64,000 nt of DNA from Ruminococcus sp. (GCA_022768065.1 JALELS010000024.1:1-64000); one strand, 5' to 3'. Positions 23,985 to 33,854 are shown, numbered from the stretch's first letter. Translations and numbers: made by a program. Notes: a model not told the origin generated them from the letters alone.

Positions 23985-24844
23985 TATTTTCTCCTAAGTA
24001 ATTTTAATATTTCATCCGAAAATTCATCTGCCGAAAGTATGTCTTCAGGAAGCGGAGCTCCGCTCCTGCGTAAGTCGTTTGCAAGTTTTGCCGTCTCCGG
24101 TACATCAAGACCGACCTTTTTAAGAAGTTCCGAATTGTGAAAGACCTGTTTCGGTGTTCCGTCCAATATAATTTTTGCGTCATCCATTACGATAACACGA
24201 TTGGCTAAAACGGCTTCTTCCATAAAGTGAGTTATAAACACAACAGTCATACCCATTTCCCTGTTAAGCTTCAAACAGGTGTCCATAACTTCTTTTCTGC
24301 CGCGTGGGTCAAGCATTGCGGTGGGTTCATCCAAAACTATACATTCCGGAAGCATTGCAATTATTCCCGCTATTGCCACGCGCTGCTTTTGACCGCCCGA
24401 AAGCTTATGAGGCTCGTGACCGCGATACTCATACATTCCTACGGCTTTTAAAGCATTGTCAACACGTTTTCTTATTTCTTCGGGAGGCACACCGAGATTT
24501 TCCGGTCCGAACGCAACATCTTCCTCGACTATTGTGGCAACAATTTGGTTATCCGGATTTTGAAAGACAACACCGACCGTACGTCTTATGTCATACGATA
24601 GGTCTTCGTCTGCAGTATCCATTCCGTTAACGAGCACCTTGCCGCTTTCGGGTATCAAAATCGAATTGGAAAGCTTGGCAAGTGTTGATTTGCCGGAACC
24701 GTTGTGACCGAGAATCGCAATAAAATCGCCTTTTTTAAAATTAAGACTGACATTATTCACAACAAGCGGGAGCTTTTCTTCGCCGTCATCCGCCTCGTAG
24801 CGATAAGATACGTTGTGAAATTCTATTATGTTATCGTTTTGCAT
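23984..24844 (-). CDS. ecfA1: ECF transporter ATPase EcfA1
   Basis: A 286-residue ABC ATPase with Walker A GHNGSGKST, Q-loop QNPDNQIV, signature LSGGQKQRVAIAG and Walker B CIVLDEPTAMLD. It is the first gene of the ecfA1-ecfA2-ecfT set, 10 bases after the methyltransferase gene. Confidence 0.95.
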   Translation of the reverse strand: MQNDNIIEFHNVSYRYEADDGEEKLPLVVNNVSLNFKKGDFIAILGHNGSGKSTLAKLSNSILIPESGKVLVNGMDTADEDLSYDIRRTVGVVFQNPDNQIVATIVEEDVAFGPENLGVPPEEIRKRVDNALKAVGMYEYRGHEPHKLSGGQKQRVAIAGIIAMLPECIVLDEPTAMLDPRGRKEVMDTCLKLNREMGMTVVFITHFMEEAVLANRVIVMDDAKIILDGTPKQVFHNSELLKKVGLDVPETAKLANDLRRSGAPLPEDILSADEFSDEILKLLRRK

Positions 24845-24854
24845 TTTGATATCC

Positions 24855-25730
24855 TTAAACCGTTTTTTTATTTGTCCAAATAGCAGAGGCTCCGCACGGA
24901 AGCACCATTCCTGTGCTCGTTACCGGTAATCCGATTTCATCACTCATTACGGTTCCGCCGAATTTTCTAGCAACAGCGGAGCCTAAAATATACTGCATTA
25001 CAGACGGTGAAAGTCCCGTAGTGTATGAATTTATCAACATCAAAAGAGGATCATCCGACAATACGTCTTTACACAAATCCACAAAACCGTATACTTCGTT
25101 CTCAAGCTTCCAGACTTCTCCGCCCGGACCTCTTCCGTAAGAAGGAGGATCCATTATAATAATATCATAACGGTTTCCGCGCCGTATTTCACGTTTTACA
25201 AATTTAATACAGTCATCAACTATCCAGCGCACGGGCTTGTCCGCAACAGCACTTGAGGCAGCGTTTTCTTTTGCCCACTGCACCATTCCTTTTGATGCGT
25301 CAACGTGCACTACCGAAGCACCTGCCTTTAATGCAGCCACTGTAGCGGCGCCTGTATATGCAAAAAGATTAAGCACTTTTACTTCTCTGTTTTGGGTTTT
25401 AATAAGCTTACTTACCATATCCCAATTGACGGCTTGCTCAGGAAAAATACCCGTATGTTTAAAACCCATGGTTTTTACATTAAACGTAAGGTCTTTATAA
25501 GCAATTTTCCAACTTTGCGGAAGAACTCCGTTAATCTGCCAATGACCGCCGCCCGTATTTGACCGGTGGTACACCGCGTCTGCCCTGCCCCAAAGGCGCA
25601 TATCCTTAGGTGTATTCCAAATAACCTGCGGATCGGGTCTTATCAGAATTTTATCGCCCCATCTCTCCAGTCTCTCGCCGGAGGCGCAATCTAAAAGTTC
25701 ATAATCTTTCCAAGCGGATGAATAACGCAT
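24855..25730 (-). CDS. Class I SAM-dependent methyltransferase, RlmI-like
   Basis: A 291-residue protein. SAM-binding motif I reads NLFAYTGAATVAALKAGA, an acidic ribose ligand follows in VVHVDASKG, and the catalytic-type DPPSYG lies at about residue 197. This fits the group related to 23S rRNA cytosine-C5 methyltransferases of the RlmI/RlmK type, but the N-terminal PUA domain of RlmI is not evident, so the target is uncertain. It lies 4 bases after glmM. Confidence 0.75.
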   Translation of the reverse strand: MRYSSAWKDYELLDCASGERLERWGDKILIRPDPQVIWNTPKDMRLWGRADAVYHRSNTGGGHWQINGVLPQSWKIAYKDLTFNVKTMGFKHTGIFPEQAVNWDMVSKLIKTQNREVKVLNLFAYTGAATVAALKAGASVVHVDASKGMVQWAKENAASSAVADKPVRWIVDDCIKFVKREIRRGNRYDIIIMDPPSYGRGPGGEVWKLENEVYGFVDLCKDVLSDDPLLMLINSYTTGLSPSVMQYILGSAVARKFGGTVMSDEIGLPVTSTGMVLPCGASAIWTNKKTV

Positions 25731-25734
25731 TAAA

Positions 25735-27084
25735 TTAAACTAACCTTTCTCTTACAACATCGGCTATTGCTTCGCCTAGCGACTGTATTTTAGCCTTATC
25801 TTTGCCCTCAAGCATTACGCGTACAAGAGGTTCCGTACCGGAAACTCTGACAAGCACGCGCCCGTCATTTCCAAGCTCGTTTTCAGCGCGCTTAATAGCA
25901 TTCTTTATCTCCATATCGCTTGTAAAACGGACTCTGCCGTATTTTGATACTTTAACATTTATAAGGACCTGTGGGAATATTTCCATTTCGCCTGCAAGTT
26001 CCTTGAGGGTTTTGCCGGTGTTTTTAATTACTTTTAAAACCTGAAGCGCTGAGACCTGACCGTCTCCGGTTGTAGCATAATCAAGGAAAATAACATGGCC
26101 AGACTGCTCACCGCCTATTGAATATCCGTTTTCAAGCATATTTTCAAGCACATATCTGTCGCCGACCTTGGTTTTTTCGCAGTACATACCGTTATCATCA
26201 CAAAATTTGAAAAATCCCATATTGCTCATCACGGTAACAACCGCAGTATCTTTTTTGAGAGTACCGACGGACTTCATATATTTGGCGCAGAGCGCAATAA
26301 CCTGATCACCGTCAACAATATTTCCCTCATTGTCAACAGCCAACATTCTGTCGGCGTCACCGTCGAATGCAAAACCGAGATCACAGTGATTATCAATTAC
26401 ACATTTTCTCAATCCGTCCATATGCGTCGAACCGCAATCGGCATTTATATTTACACCGTTGGGCTCGGCGTTTATGATTATGCAATCCGCTCCGAGGGAT
26501 TCAAACACACGTTTTGCGGAAACACTTGAAGAACCGTTTGCACAGTCTATGGCTATTTTAAGATTTTCACATCTTACGTCAATGGTAGACAGCACGTGCT
26601 TAATATAGTCATCTACCGCCGTATCGGAGCGTGTTATCCTTCCGACATCTCCGCCGATCATAACAGGCGGAACCTTTGCGTCATCAAGAATAATGCTCTC
26701 TATTTCGTTTTCAAGCTCATCCGGCAGTTTGTATCCGGTGGACTGGAATATTTTTATACCGTTATATTCGCACGGATTATGCGATGCGGAAATCATAACG
26801 CCTGCATCGTAACCGTACTCCTTAACCAAAAAAGCAACAGCCGGAGTCGGTACAACGCCTAAAAGAAGTACGTCCGTACCCACGGAGCAAAGCCCCGCCG
26901 CTATAGAAGCCTCAAGCATTTCCGAAGAAGCTCTCGTATCCATGCCTATCATAACTTTAGGTCTGTGAGAAAGATTTTCCGTAAGCACCATCGCCGCGGC
27001 TCTTCCTATCTGCATTGATAATTCACATGTAAGCTCGCTGTTGGCAACGCCTCTTGCGCCGTCTGTTCCGAATAATCTGCCCAT
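25735..27084 (-). CDS. glmM: Phosphoglucosamine mutase
   Basis: A 449-residue enzyme that converts glucosamine-6-phosphate to glucosamine-1-phosphate for UDP-GlcNAc and peptidoglycan. It has the start FGTDGARGVAN, the phosphoserine loop ISASHNPCEYNG, the metal loop FDGDADR and the phosphate loop RVSGTEPLVRVM. It is separate from the long mutase at 12153-14045, which has the glucose-type sequence motifs. Confidence 0.97.
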   Translation of the reverse strand: MGRLFGTDGARGVANSELTCELSMQIGRAAAMVLTENLSHRPKVMIGMDTRASSEMLEASIAAGLCSVGTDVLLLGVVPTPAVAFLVKEYGYDAGVMISASHNPCEYNGIKIFQSTGYKLPDELENEIESIILDDAKVPPVMIGGDVGRITRSDTAVDDYIKHVLSTIDVRCENLKIAIDCANGSSSVSAKRVFESLGADCIIINAEPNGVNINADCGSTHMDGLRKCVIDNHCDLGFAFDGDADRMLAVDNEGNIVDGDQVIALCAKYMKSVGTLKKDTAVVTVMSNMGFFKFCDDNGMYCEKTKVGDRYVLENMLENGYSIGGEQSGHVIFLDYATTGDGQVSALQVLKVIKNTGKTLKELAGEMEIFPQVLINVKVSKYGRVRFTSDMEIKNAIKRAENELGNDGRVLVRVSGTEPLVRVMLEGKDKAKIQSLGEAIADVVRERLV

Positions 27085-27107
27085 TTTACATTCTCCTGTC
27101 TGTATAA

Positions 27108-28136
27108 TTAAACATCGAGTTTTTGCTGACCGTTCATCGGCAGCTTTAAATGCTCATAAGCTTTTGCCGTTGCAACCCTGCCGCGCGGTGTCTTTGAAAG
27201 AAATCCTATCTGCATAAGATAAGGTTCGTAAACATCTTCAATGGTTACCGCTTCTTCCCCTATGGTTGCCGCGATTGTTTCAAGACCTACGGGGCCACCG
27301 TTATAATTTTTTATCATCGAAGTCAAAAGAAGTCGGTCAATAAGATCAAGGCCCAATTCGTCTATTTCCATTCTGCCGAGCGCTATTTTTGCAGTGTCAC
27401 CTGTTATAACGCCGTTGCCCATAACTTCCGCAAAGTCTCTTGCTCGTTTTAAAAGACGGTTGGCAATACGCGGAGTGCCTCTTGATCTTGACGCTATTTC
27501 CCTTGCACCGTCCTCGTCAATGGGTATTTCAAGTATTCCCGCGCTTCTCTTTACTATAAGAGACAACTGTTCGGGAGTGTACATTTCAAGTCTCAGTATT
27601 ACCCCGAATCTGTCGCGCAAAGGTGCGGTAAGCTGCCCTGCACGCGTTGTGGCGCCGACTAATGTAAATCTCGGCAAATCAAGTCTTATTGAGCGCGCCG
27701 AAGGCCCCTTACCGATAATAATATCAAGCGCATGATCTTCCATAGCGGGATAAAGCACTTCCTCAACGCTCTTTGAGAGACGATGTATTTCATCGATAAA
27801 TAAAACGTCTCCGTCACCGAGGTTTGTAAGAAGTGCAGCGAGGTCGCCCGGTTTTTCTATTGCCGGACCCGACGTCACTCTTATTTGTACGCCCATCTCG
27901 TTGGCAATTATACCTGCAAGCGTTGTTTTTCCGAGACCGGGAGGTCCGTAAAGCAAAACATGGTCGAGCACGTCGCCTCGCGTTTTTGCCGCCTCAATAT
28001 AAATTTTCAGATTCTCTTTTGCCTTTTCCTGACCGATATACTCATTGAGAGTGTGCGGACGAAGCGATAATTCAATATCCTTATCGGTTTCCTCAAGGTC
28101 CGGAGATACTATTCTGTTTTCATTATCAAAATCCAT
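27108..28136 (-). CDS. ruvB: Holliday junction branch migration helicase RuvB
   Basis: A 342-residue AAA+ motor with Walker [10 protein letters not shown], Walker [11 protein letters not shown], sensor GATTRAG, and the C-terminal winged helix ([10 protein letters not shown]). It drives branch migration with RuvA. It lies 3 bases after ruvA. Confidence 0.98.
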   Translation of the reverse strand: MDFDNENRIVSPDLEETDKDIELSLRPHTLNEYIGQEKAKENLKIYIEAAKTRGDVLDHVLLYGPPGLGKTTLAGIIANEMGVQIRVTSGPAIEKPGDLAALLTNLGDGDVLFIDEIHRLSKSVEEVLYPAMEDHALDIIIGKGPSARSIRLDLPRFTLVGATTRAGQLTAPLRDRFGVILRLEMYTPEQLSLIVKRSAGILEIPIDEDGAREIASRSRGTPRIANRLLKRARDFAEVMGNGVITGDTAKIALGRMEIDELGLDLIDRLLLTSMIKNYNGGPVGLETIAATIGEEAVTIEDVYEPYLMQIGFLSKTPRGRVATAKAYEHLKLPMNGQQKLDV

Positions 28137-28139
28137 TTA

Positions 28140-28748
28140 TTATACCTGCCTTGAGAGAATTTTTAACGCCTGTTTTATTATTTCTTCTACCGATAAATTT
28201 TCATCGATTTTTGCAACGGCAACCGACGCTTCGCTTTGTGTATAACCTAACATTGTAAGAGCGCTCACCGCTTCTGATTGATTGCCGGAAGAGCTTACGG
28301 AATTCACCGCGGACACATTAATTGTATTCACCGATAAATCAAGTCCTTTGGCAAGCTTATCTTTAAGCTCAAGTACAATTCTCTGTGCAATTTTAGGCCC
28401 TACACCCTGCGCCCTTGTAATCGCTTTATTGTCACCAGAAGCTATACATATTACAAGTTTTTCCGGCGCAAACTCCGAGAGGATGGCTATTCCGGCTTTA
28501 GGTCCCACACCGGAAACGGAAATCAATGCTTTAAAGCACTCAAGCTCTTGCTCGGTGGAAAAGCCATACAAATCAAGCGCGTCTTCCTTTACGCTCAAAT
28601 ACGTATAAAGAGTGGCTTTGGTGCCCTTTTCGCCGATTTGCTTTAATGTATTTAAACTTGTGTAACACTTAAAGGCAATGCCGCTGCAATCCAATGCGAC
28701 ACTTACCGAATCGACATAGCATATAGTGCCCGTGATTGAATAGAACAT
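28140..28748 (-). CDS. ruvA: Holliday junction DNA-binding subunit RuvA
   Basis: A 202-residue protein with the N-terminal OB fold, two helix-hairpin-helix motifs (SVSGVGPKAG and AQGVGPKIAQRI) and a C-terminal RuvB-binding domain. Its ATG overlaps the ruvC stop as TAATG. Confidence 0.97.
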   Translation of the reverse strand: MFYSITGTICYVDSVSVALDCSGIAFKCYTSLNTLKQIGEKGTKATLYTYLSVKEDALDLYGFSTEQELECFKALISVSGVGPKAGIAILSEFAPEKLVICIASGDNKAITRAQGVGPKIAQRIVLELKDKLAKGLDLSVNTINVSAVNSVSSSGNQSEAVSALTMLGYTQSEASVAVAKIDENLSVEEIIKQALKILSRQV

Positions 28749-29254
28749 TATCTTATCCCCATACTGTTAAGTTTACCCATAAGCGAACCGCTCGCGTGAG
28801 CGTGGCAAATTGCCATTGCGAGAGCGTCTGCGGTATCATCCGGCTTCGGGATTTTAGCAAGCTTCAAAATAATACGCGTCATTTCCTGAACCTGCTTTTT
28901 CTCCGCTCTGCCGTAACCGACAACGCTCTGTTTAACCTGAAGCGGCGTATATTCAAAGATGGGTATATTATTTTTCTTTGCCGCAAGAACCGTTACCCCC
29001 CTTGCCTGAGCAACGTCGATAACCGTCTTGGCATTTGTGTTATAAAAGAGCTTTTCTATTGACATAGCCTCCGGGTGATACTTTTCCATAAGGAGATTTA
29101 AATCATCATAGATAAGCTCAAGGCGTCTTTCGAAAGGCGTGCCGGCGTTTGTTGTTATCGCACCGTAATCGACAACTGAAAAACGATTTGACTTGAATTC
29201 AATTACGCCGTAACCGACAATCGCATAACCCGGATCAATACCCAATATAATCAT
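28748..29254 (-). CDS. ruvC: Holliday junction resolvase RuvC
   Basis: A 168-residue endonuclease. Catalytic acidic residues are seen in GIDPGYAIVGYG, SIEKLFYN and DDTADALAMAICH. It heads the ruvC-ruvA-ruvB set and, by spacing, the run of genes down to yfcE. Confidence 0.97.
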   Translation of the reverse strand: MIILGIDPGYAIVGYGVIEFKSNRFSVVDYGAITTNAGTPFERRLELIYDDLNLLMEKYHPEAMSIEKLFYNTNAKTVIDVAQARGVTVLAAKKNNIPIFEYTPLQVKQSVVGYGRAEKKQVQEMTRIILKLAKIPKPDDTADALAMAICHAHASGSLMGKLNSMGIR

Positions 29255-29290
29255 AACAGCCCTATTTCACCTAATAAAAATATTTAAGAA

Positions 29291-29319
29291 ATTTTACCAT
29301 ACTTCAGCCGAAATATCAA
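29291..29319 (-). promoter_or_regulatory. Promoter of ruvC and the long downstream operon
   Basis: On the minus strand TTGATA (29314-29319), a 17-base spacer ending TGG, and TAAAAT (29291-29296). No LexA or DinR box was seen near it. Confidence 0.7.
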
Positions 29320-29341
29320 GGAAAATACCTATAAATATAAA

Positions 29342-29375
29342 CATTCCGCCTACGAGACAAATCAAAGGCAGAATG
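29342..29375 (-). terminator. Likely terminator after the amidohydrolase gene
   Basis: On the minus strand CATTCTGCCT and AGGCGGAATG pair over 10 positions (one G-U), followed by TTTATATTT. The rest of the 288-base gap at 29255-29542 holds an 8-bp inverted repeat (29415-29422 with 29437-29444) and no convincing gene. Confidence 0.55.
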
Positions 29376-29542
29376 CAGTGTTAATTATGTTAAATCAAGT
29401 GAAATCCGAACCCGATATGCCGAAAACAGGACAGCGCGGCATATTTCGTTTTTTCGCCGTTACTGTGCGGCAGCACACCTGTGTTCTTAAAAGCAAAAAT
29501 CCATCCTCGGCATAGGGTTTCGGTGCAAGCGGTTTTAAGCAA

Positions 29543-30817
29543 TCAGCAATATTTATCAAGCTCTGTCTCACATTTTTCATATTTTTTAACGGGCTTTTCT
29601 TTATAAACTTTTCCTCTTGCCACCACCATATAAGGAACCGACATATTTCTGAAATCGTCGAGAGGATTTTTGTCGGTCACTAAAATATCGGCGGATTTCC
29701 CTACCTCAATGCTTCCGGTTATCGCATCAAGACCGGCTATTTCGGCATTGCCGAGCGTAGCGGTGTAAAGCGCAAATCGGGGAGTAACACCGACATATTT
29801 GGTAAAATAATTAAGTTCACGCCACATATTGTAATGTGTTGTGTAGGGGCAGCCGGTATCGGTCCCGAGCCCCACCTTAACTCCGTTTTCCAATGCGGTT
29901 TTTGTGCCGGTTACCATATTATTGAACACAACATTTGAATTATACTGAACAACGTCGGTAATACCCAATATCTCGCGCGGGAACTTTGCCATCGGCAATG
30001 CCGGCGACAAAGTACAAACCAAGGACGCGTTTTTCTCTTTAAACTCATCAATTTCAAGCGAAGTCAAAACAGAACCGTGTTCTATGGTATCCACACCGTT
30101 TCGGACGGCGGCTCTTACTCCGTCGGGGCTTTGCACATGAGCCGCAACGGGAAGGTTATGTTTATGTGCGGCGTCACAGCAAGCCTTTATCATATCGGGC
30201 TTCATCATAAGTATGCCGGGCTCACCCTTAACCTTGGCATCCATAACGCCTCCGGTTATCATTAACTTTATCAAATCGACATTGTGCGAGGCGAGATCTT
30301 CAACCATTGCTACGGCTTCATCAACCGAAGAAGCAACTCTTGACACCGAACCTGCCATATGGCCTTTCGGTACGCAGATTGCATAATCGGCAGCAAGTAT
30401 GCGCGGTCCGTCCATACCCTCTTTAATTTTGTCCCTCAAGCGCGTATCGAGATCTCCGAGACCGCCGACAACCCTTACGGTAGTTACACCGGAGAGCAAA
30501 TCCTGCATAGCATAGGCATGACACATTTTCAGCACAACAGATTTTATCAATTCGTTTGAAAGAGCAAATTTTGCAAGTTTTTCAGCCTTTAACGGTTTAT
30601 TTTTCGGCTTTCCGCCCGCCGGCAAATGCACGTGAAGATTGATAAGTCCGGGCATAACATATTTACCGGTAAGGTCATAGCAAATATCATCTTTTTTCGG
30701 ATTTGCCTTGCCTATTTCAATTATTTTGCCATCTTCAAATACTATATCGGTATTATTCTGAGGCAACATATCTATTGTGCCGTCAAGTAAAGTACAATTC
30801 TTTAAAACAGTGCGCAT
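29543..30817 (-). CDS. Metal-dependent amidohydrolase
   Basis: A 424-residue member of the amidohydrolase superfamily, imidazolonepropionase/prolidase-like branch. The metal HxH is in NLHVHLP, a candidate carboxylated lysine in LIKLMITGG, histidines in AAHVQSP and IEHGSVL, and the metal aspartate in GTDTG. Both ends form the small beta-sandwich of the family, finishing with KSADILV. Relatives hydrolyse dipeptides or cyclic amides; the substrate is not predictable here. ATG with GGAG 7 bases upstream. No promoter is seen in the short gap after der, so it may be read through from der. Confidence 0.85.
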   Translation of the reverse strand: MRTVLKNCTLLDGTIDMLPQNNTDIVFEDGKIIEIGKANPKKDDICYDLTGKYVMPGLINLHVHLPAGGKPKNKPLKAEKLAKFALSNELIKSVVLKMCHAYAMQDLLSGVTTVRVVGGLGDLDTRLRDKIKEGMDGPRILAADYAICVPKGHMAGSVSRVASSVDEAVAMVEDLASHNVDLIKLMITGGVMDAKVKGEPGILMMKPDMIKACCDAAHKHNLPVAAHVQSPDGVRAAVRNGVDTIEHGSVLTSLEIDEFKEKNASLVCTLSPALPMAKFPREILGITDVVQYNSNVVFNNMVTGTKTALENGVKVGLGTDTGCPYTTHYNMWRELNYFTKYVGVTPRFALYTATLGNAEIAGLDAITGSIEVGKSADILVTDKNPLDDFRNMSVPYMVVARGKVYKEKPVKKYEKCETELDKYC

Positions 30818-30837
30818 ACTATAACTCCAATCTTAAA

Positions 30838-30881
30838 AACAGCCGAATACATAAGGCGAAATTCCCACGTATTCAGCTGTT
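30838..30881 (-). terminator. Terminator of der
   Basis: On the minus strand AACAGCTGAATAC and GTATTCGGCTGTT pair over 13 positions with one G-U, followed by TTTTAAG. It starts 4 bases after the der stop, and only about 20 bases separate it from the amidohydrolase start. Confidence 0.75.
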
Positions 30882-30884
30882 TAA

Positions 30885-32228
30885 TCACTTTGTATCCTTT
30901 TTGCCGTTGCGCTTTTCGCGCTCTCTTACGACATATCTTGTGGGCGTTCCCTCAAGCCCGAAAACTTCGCGGATTTGATTATCAATATATCTTTGATAAC
31001 TGTAATGGAACAGGTCTTTGCTGTTGACAAAGCATACAAATGTAGGCGGTCTTGTGGAGGCCTGCGTCATATAATATATTTTCAGTCTTCTGCCTTTATC
31101 TGTAGGCGGCTGAACACGTGTGGTGGCGGCAGCCAAAACATCGTTTAATTTACCGGTTGAAATACGCATTGCATTCTGCGTATCAACAAACTTAATAAGT
31201 TCAAAAAGTCTGTCTAGTCTCTGACCTGTTTTTGCGGAAATAAATATAATCGGCGCATAGCTCATAAATGAAAAGTCATTCATAAGCTTTTTACGTTGAA
31301 CATCCATCGTAGTACCGGTTTTTTCTACGGCATCCCATTTATTAACGGCAATAATACAAGCCTTGCCGAGGTCATGGGCAATTCCCGCGACTTTTGAATC
31401 CTGCTCCGTAAAGCCCTCGTTAGCATCAATCATAATTACACAGACATCAGCTCTTTCGACAGCCATTCTGGCTCTGATCACGGAATACTTTTCAATTTGA
31501 TCCTCAACCTTGCTTTTGCGTCTCAGACCTGCGGTGTCGATAAACACAAAATCGCCGTGAGAATTGTGTATAACCGTATCGGTAGCATCACGGGTAGTAC
31601 CTGCAATATCGGATACTATTGCGCGCTCCTCACCCGAAATTTTGTTTATAAGCGAAGATTTACCGACATTTGGCTTACCGATAACCGCAACTTTGACAAT
31701 ATCTTCGTCTGTATCGTCAAAGCTGCTTTCGGGGATATTTTTGATAACTTCATCAAGAAGGTCGCCCGTTCCGTGCCCGTGAACCGAAGATACCGCTATC
31801 GGATCGCCGAGGCCCAAATTATAGAATTCATAAAATTCGGGCGGAAGAGCACCTATATTATCAACCTTATTTACGCAGAGAACTATCGGCTTGCCGCTCT
31901 TTTGTAACATTGAAGCAACTTCGCTGTCGGCGGCTACAACGCCGGAGCGTATATCGGTTACAAATATTATCACATCTGCGCTTGTTATTGCAAGCTCTGC
32001 CTGTCTTCTCATCTGAGAAAGTATTACGTCATCGGAAAACGGTTCTATACCGCCGGTGTCAACAAGAAGCATGTTATGCCCGAGCCATTCGCAATTTCCG
32101 TATATGCGGTCGCGCGTTACGCCCGGCGTATTGTCAACGATTGAAAGACGTTTTCCGATAAGCTTGTTAAAGAGTGTACTTTTGCCTACGTTAGGTCTGC
32201 CCACAATTGCAACAACCGGTCTTGCCAT
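30885..32228 (-). CDS. der: Ribosome assembly GTPase Der (EngA)
   Basis: A 447-residue protein with two tandem GTPase domains: G1 GRPNVGKST and GKPNVGKSS, G3 DTGG and DTAG, G4 NKVD and NKWD, then a KH-like C-terminal domain and a basic tail (REREKRNGKK). It is needed for 50S subunit assembly. It begins 1 base after the DUF512 gene ends. Confidence 0.97.
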   Translation of the reverse strand: MARPVVAIVGRPNVGKSTLFNKLIGKRLSIVDNTPGVTRDRIYGNCEWLGHNMLLVDTGGIEPFSDDVILSQMRRQAELAITSADVIIFVTDIRSGVVAADSEVASMLQKSGKPIVLCVNKVDNIGALPPEFYEFYNLGLGDPIAVSSVHGHGTGDLLDEVIKNIPESSFDDTDEDIVKVAVIGKPNVGKSSLINKISGEERAIVSDIAGTTRDATDTVIHNSHGDFVFIDTAGLRRKSKVEDQIEKYSVIRARMAVERADVCVIMIDANEGFTEQDSKVAGIAHDLGKACIIAVNKWDAVEKTGTTMDVQRKKLMNDFSFMSYAPIIFISAKTGQRLDRLFELIKFVDTQNAMRISTGKLNDVLAAATTRVQPPTDKGRRLKIYYMTQASTRPPTFVCFVNSKDLFHYSYQRYIDNQIREVFGLEGTPTRYVVREREKRNGKKDTK

Positions 32229-32229
32229 T

Positions 32230-33543
32230 CTATTTCACTCCCAATATATTATAAAGTAAATCCTGCCCGTTATTTTTTACGGGAATAATTTTAACATTCA
32301 GTGCTTTTTCCGCTTCTTTCAGCGTTATATCGTCGAGAAACTTATTGTTCTCTGTTGAATGAGACGTATAATCTATAGTCATAACAAGAGGAATCAGTAA
32401 AACTTCGCCTCGTATTTTGCCCTTCATCTGTTCAATAAGGTCCGTTCCCGTAAGAAGCCCTGCGACCGTAATATTTTCGCCGAAAAAGTTATTGATTATT
32501 TTTTCGGACTGAACCTCGACACCGTATTTTTCCTGTGCCGCTTCGCAAAGCTCTTTTATAAGAGGATAAGCCGCAACACCGGTTATAACGGTAACGCTTT
32601 TACGTGTCGGTGCTTTTTCACAAACAGATAATTCGTAAAAGAACTCGTCACGAAGCGATGTCCAAAGCCCCACGCCGTTGTCAATCTGCGGATAGTCGTC
32701 GTAATACTCCTCGGATGGCATCGGGCGTTCCGCTTTTAAGAAAAACTCGTCCGACGGGTAACAAACACGTGCCCCATACTGTTCTTTGAATTTTCCCGAA
32801 TACTCCTCAATTATGTCAATAACCTCGCCCGCCGTCTTTTTTGTATACGGCTGCATCGGGAAAAGCCCGTCTCTGTATTTTGTAAGACCTACCGGCACAC
32901 AGGCTATGCTTTGAACCGCAGGCATATATTTTGACAATTCTTCAATACTGTAACGAAGCTCATCTCCATCGTTTATACCCGGACACAAAACAAGCTGAGC
33001 ATTCATTTTTATTTCCGAATCGGACAAGCGCTTAATAATCGATAAACACTTACCTGCGTTTTTATTTTTCATCATTTTTACGCGAAGCTCCGGATTCATG
33101 GTGTGAACCGAAATGTTTATCGGGCTTATGTGCATACGTATGATACGGTCTACTTCATGCTCGGTTATATTTGTAAGTGTTACGTAGTTGCCGAACAAAA
33201 ACGATAATCTGCTGTCATCATCCTTAAAATAAAGGCTTTCGCGCATACCTTTCGGCAATTGGTCTATAAAGCAAAAGATACAGCCGTTTTTACAGTGATG
33301 CTGTTGGTCCATCAGATAGGTGCGGAACTTTAGACCTGTATCGTCATTTTTAAACGGAATATCTATAAGTTTACCGGCGGCGGTTCTGAAGTTTAAAACC
33401 ACAGGCGGAAAACTTAAATAGAAATCGTAGTCAAGGATGTCGGTAACTTCCTTGCCGTCTACAGATAAAAGCTCATCGCCGCTTTTAATGCCGTGAAACC
33501 AGCATTTTGAAAACGGCTTGACGCTGCTTATTTTAACCGACAA
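32230..33543 (-). CDS. DUF512 radical SAM protein with PDZ-like N-terminus
   Basis: About 437 residues. A PDZ-like segment (ISSVKPFS, then GIKSGDELLSVDG) precedes a radical SAM cluster motif CKNGCIFCF and a C-terminal DUF512 domain. This is the conserved clostridial family that sits next to der; its reaction is unknown. The frame opens with GTG at 33552, but GGGAGG touches it; TTG at 33543 has an 8-base spacing from GGGAGG and matches where the PDZ part normally begins, and TTG at 33546 is a further option. Confidence 0.85.
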   Translation of the reverse strand: MSVKISSVKPFSKCWFHGIKSGDELLSVDGKEVTDILDYDFYLSFPPVVLNFRTAAGKLIDIPFKNDDTGLKFRTYLMDQQHHCKNGCIFCFIDQLPKGMRESLYFKDDDSRLSFLFGNYVTLTNITEHEVDRIIRMHISPINISVHTMNPELRVKMMKNKNAGKCLSIIKRLSDSEIKMNAQLVLCPGINDGDELRYSIEELSKYMPAVQSIACVPVGLTKYRDGLFPMQPYTKKTAGEVIDIIEEYSGKFKEQYGARVCYPSDEFFLKAERPMPSEEYYDDYPQIDNGVGLWTSLRDEFFYELSVCEKAPTRKSVTVITGVAAYPLIKELCEAAQEKYGVEVQSEKIINNFFGENITVAGLLTGTDLIEQMKGKIRGEVLLIPLVMTIDYTSHSTENNKFLDDITLKEAEKALNVKIIPVKNNGQDLLYNILGVK

Positions 33544-33573
33544 CAAAGTCACCTCCCATTTTTAAAGACGACA

Positions 33574-33606
33574 AAAAGGCGGGGAAGAAAACCTTCTCCA
33601 CCTTTT
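33574..33606 (-). terminator. Terminator of the yceD-rpmF operon
   Basis: On the minus strand AAAAGGTGGAGAAG pairs with CTTCCCCGCCTTTT with one G-U and one mismatch, followed by T. Some read-through into the DUF512 gene is likely because no promoter fits in the short remaining gap. Confidence 0.75.
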
Positions 33607-33633
33607 AACACTCAAACAAAGGTATAAGATAAA

Positions 33634-33822
33634 TTATGCTTCTTCCTTTTTAGAGAGGACCTGTCTGCCGTTATACATACCGCAAGCCGGGCAAACTCTG
33701 TGAGCTCTTTTGTATTCGCCGCAGTTAGGGCACTTCTGAAGCTCTGGAGCCTCCATTTTCCAAACGTTTGAACGTCTCTTATCTCTTCTTGCTGATGAAA
33801 CTCTTCTCTTCGGTACTGCCAT
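33634..33822 (-). CDS. rpmF: 50S ribosomal protein L32
   Basis: A 62-residue protein beginning AVPKRRVSSARRDKRRS, with the zinc cysteines CPNCG and CPACG. AAGGAG lies upstream. It follows yceD, the usual order in bacteria. Confidence 0.98.
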   Translation of the reverse strand: MAVPKRRVSSARRDKRRSNVWKMEAPELQKCPNCGEYKRAHRVCPACGMYNGRQVLSKKEEA

Positions 33823-33854
33823 TTTTTAGCTCTCCTTATGTTAAAATAAATAAT

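Noticed and set aside
29395-29580. A 61-codon minus-strand frame after the amidohydrolase gene
   Set aside because: It overlaps the end of the amidohydrolase gene, lacks a good ribosome binding site and shows no recognisable pattern.
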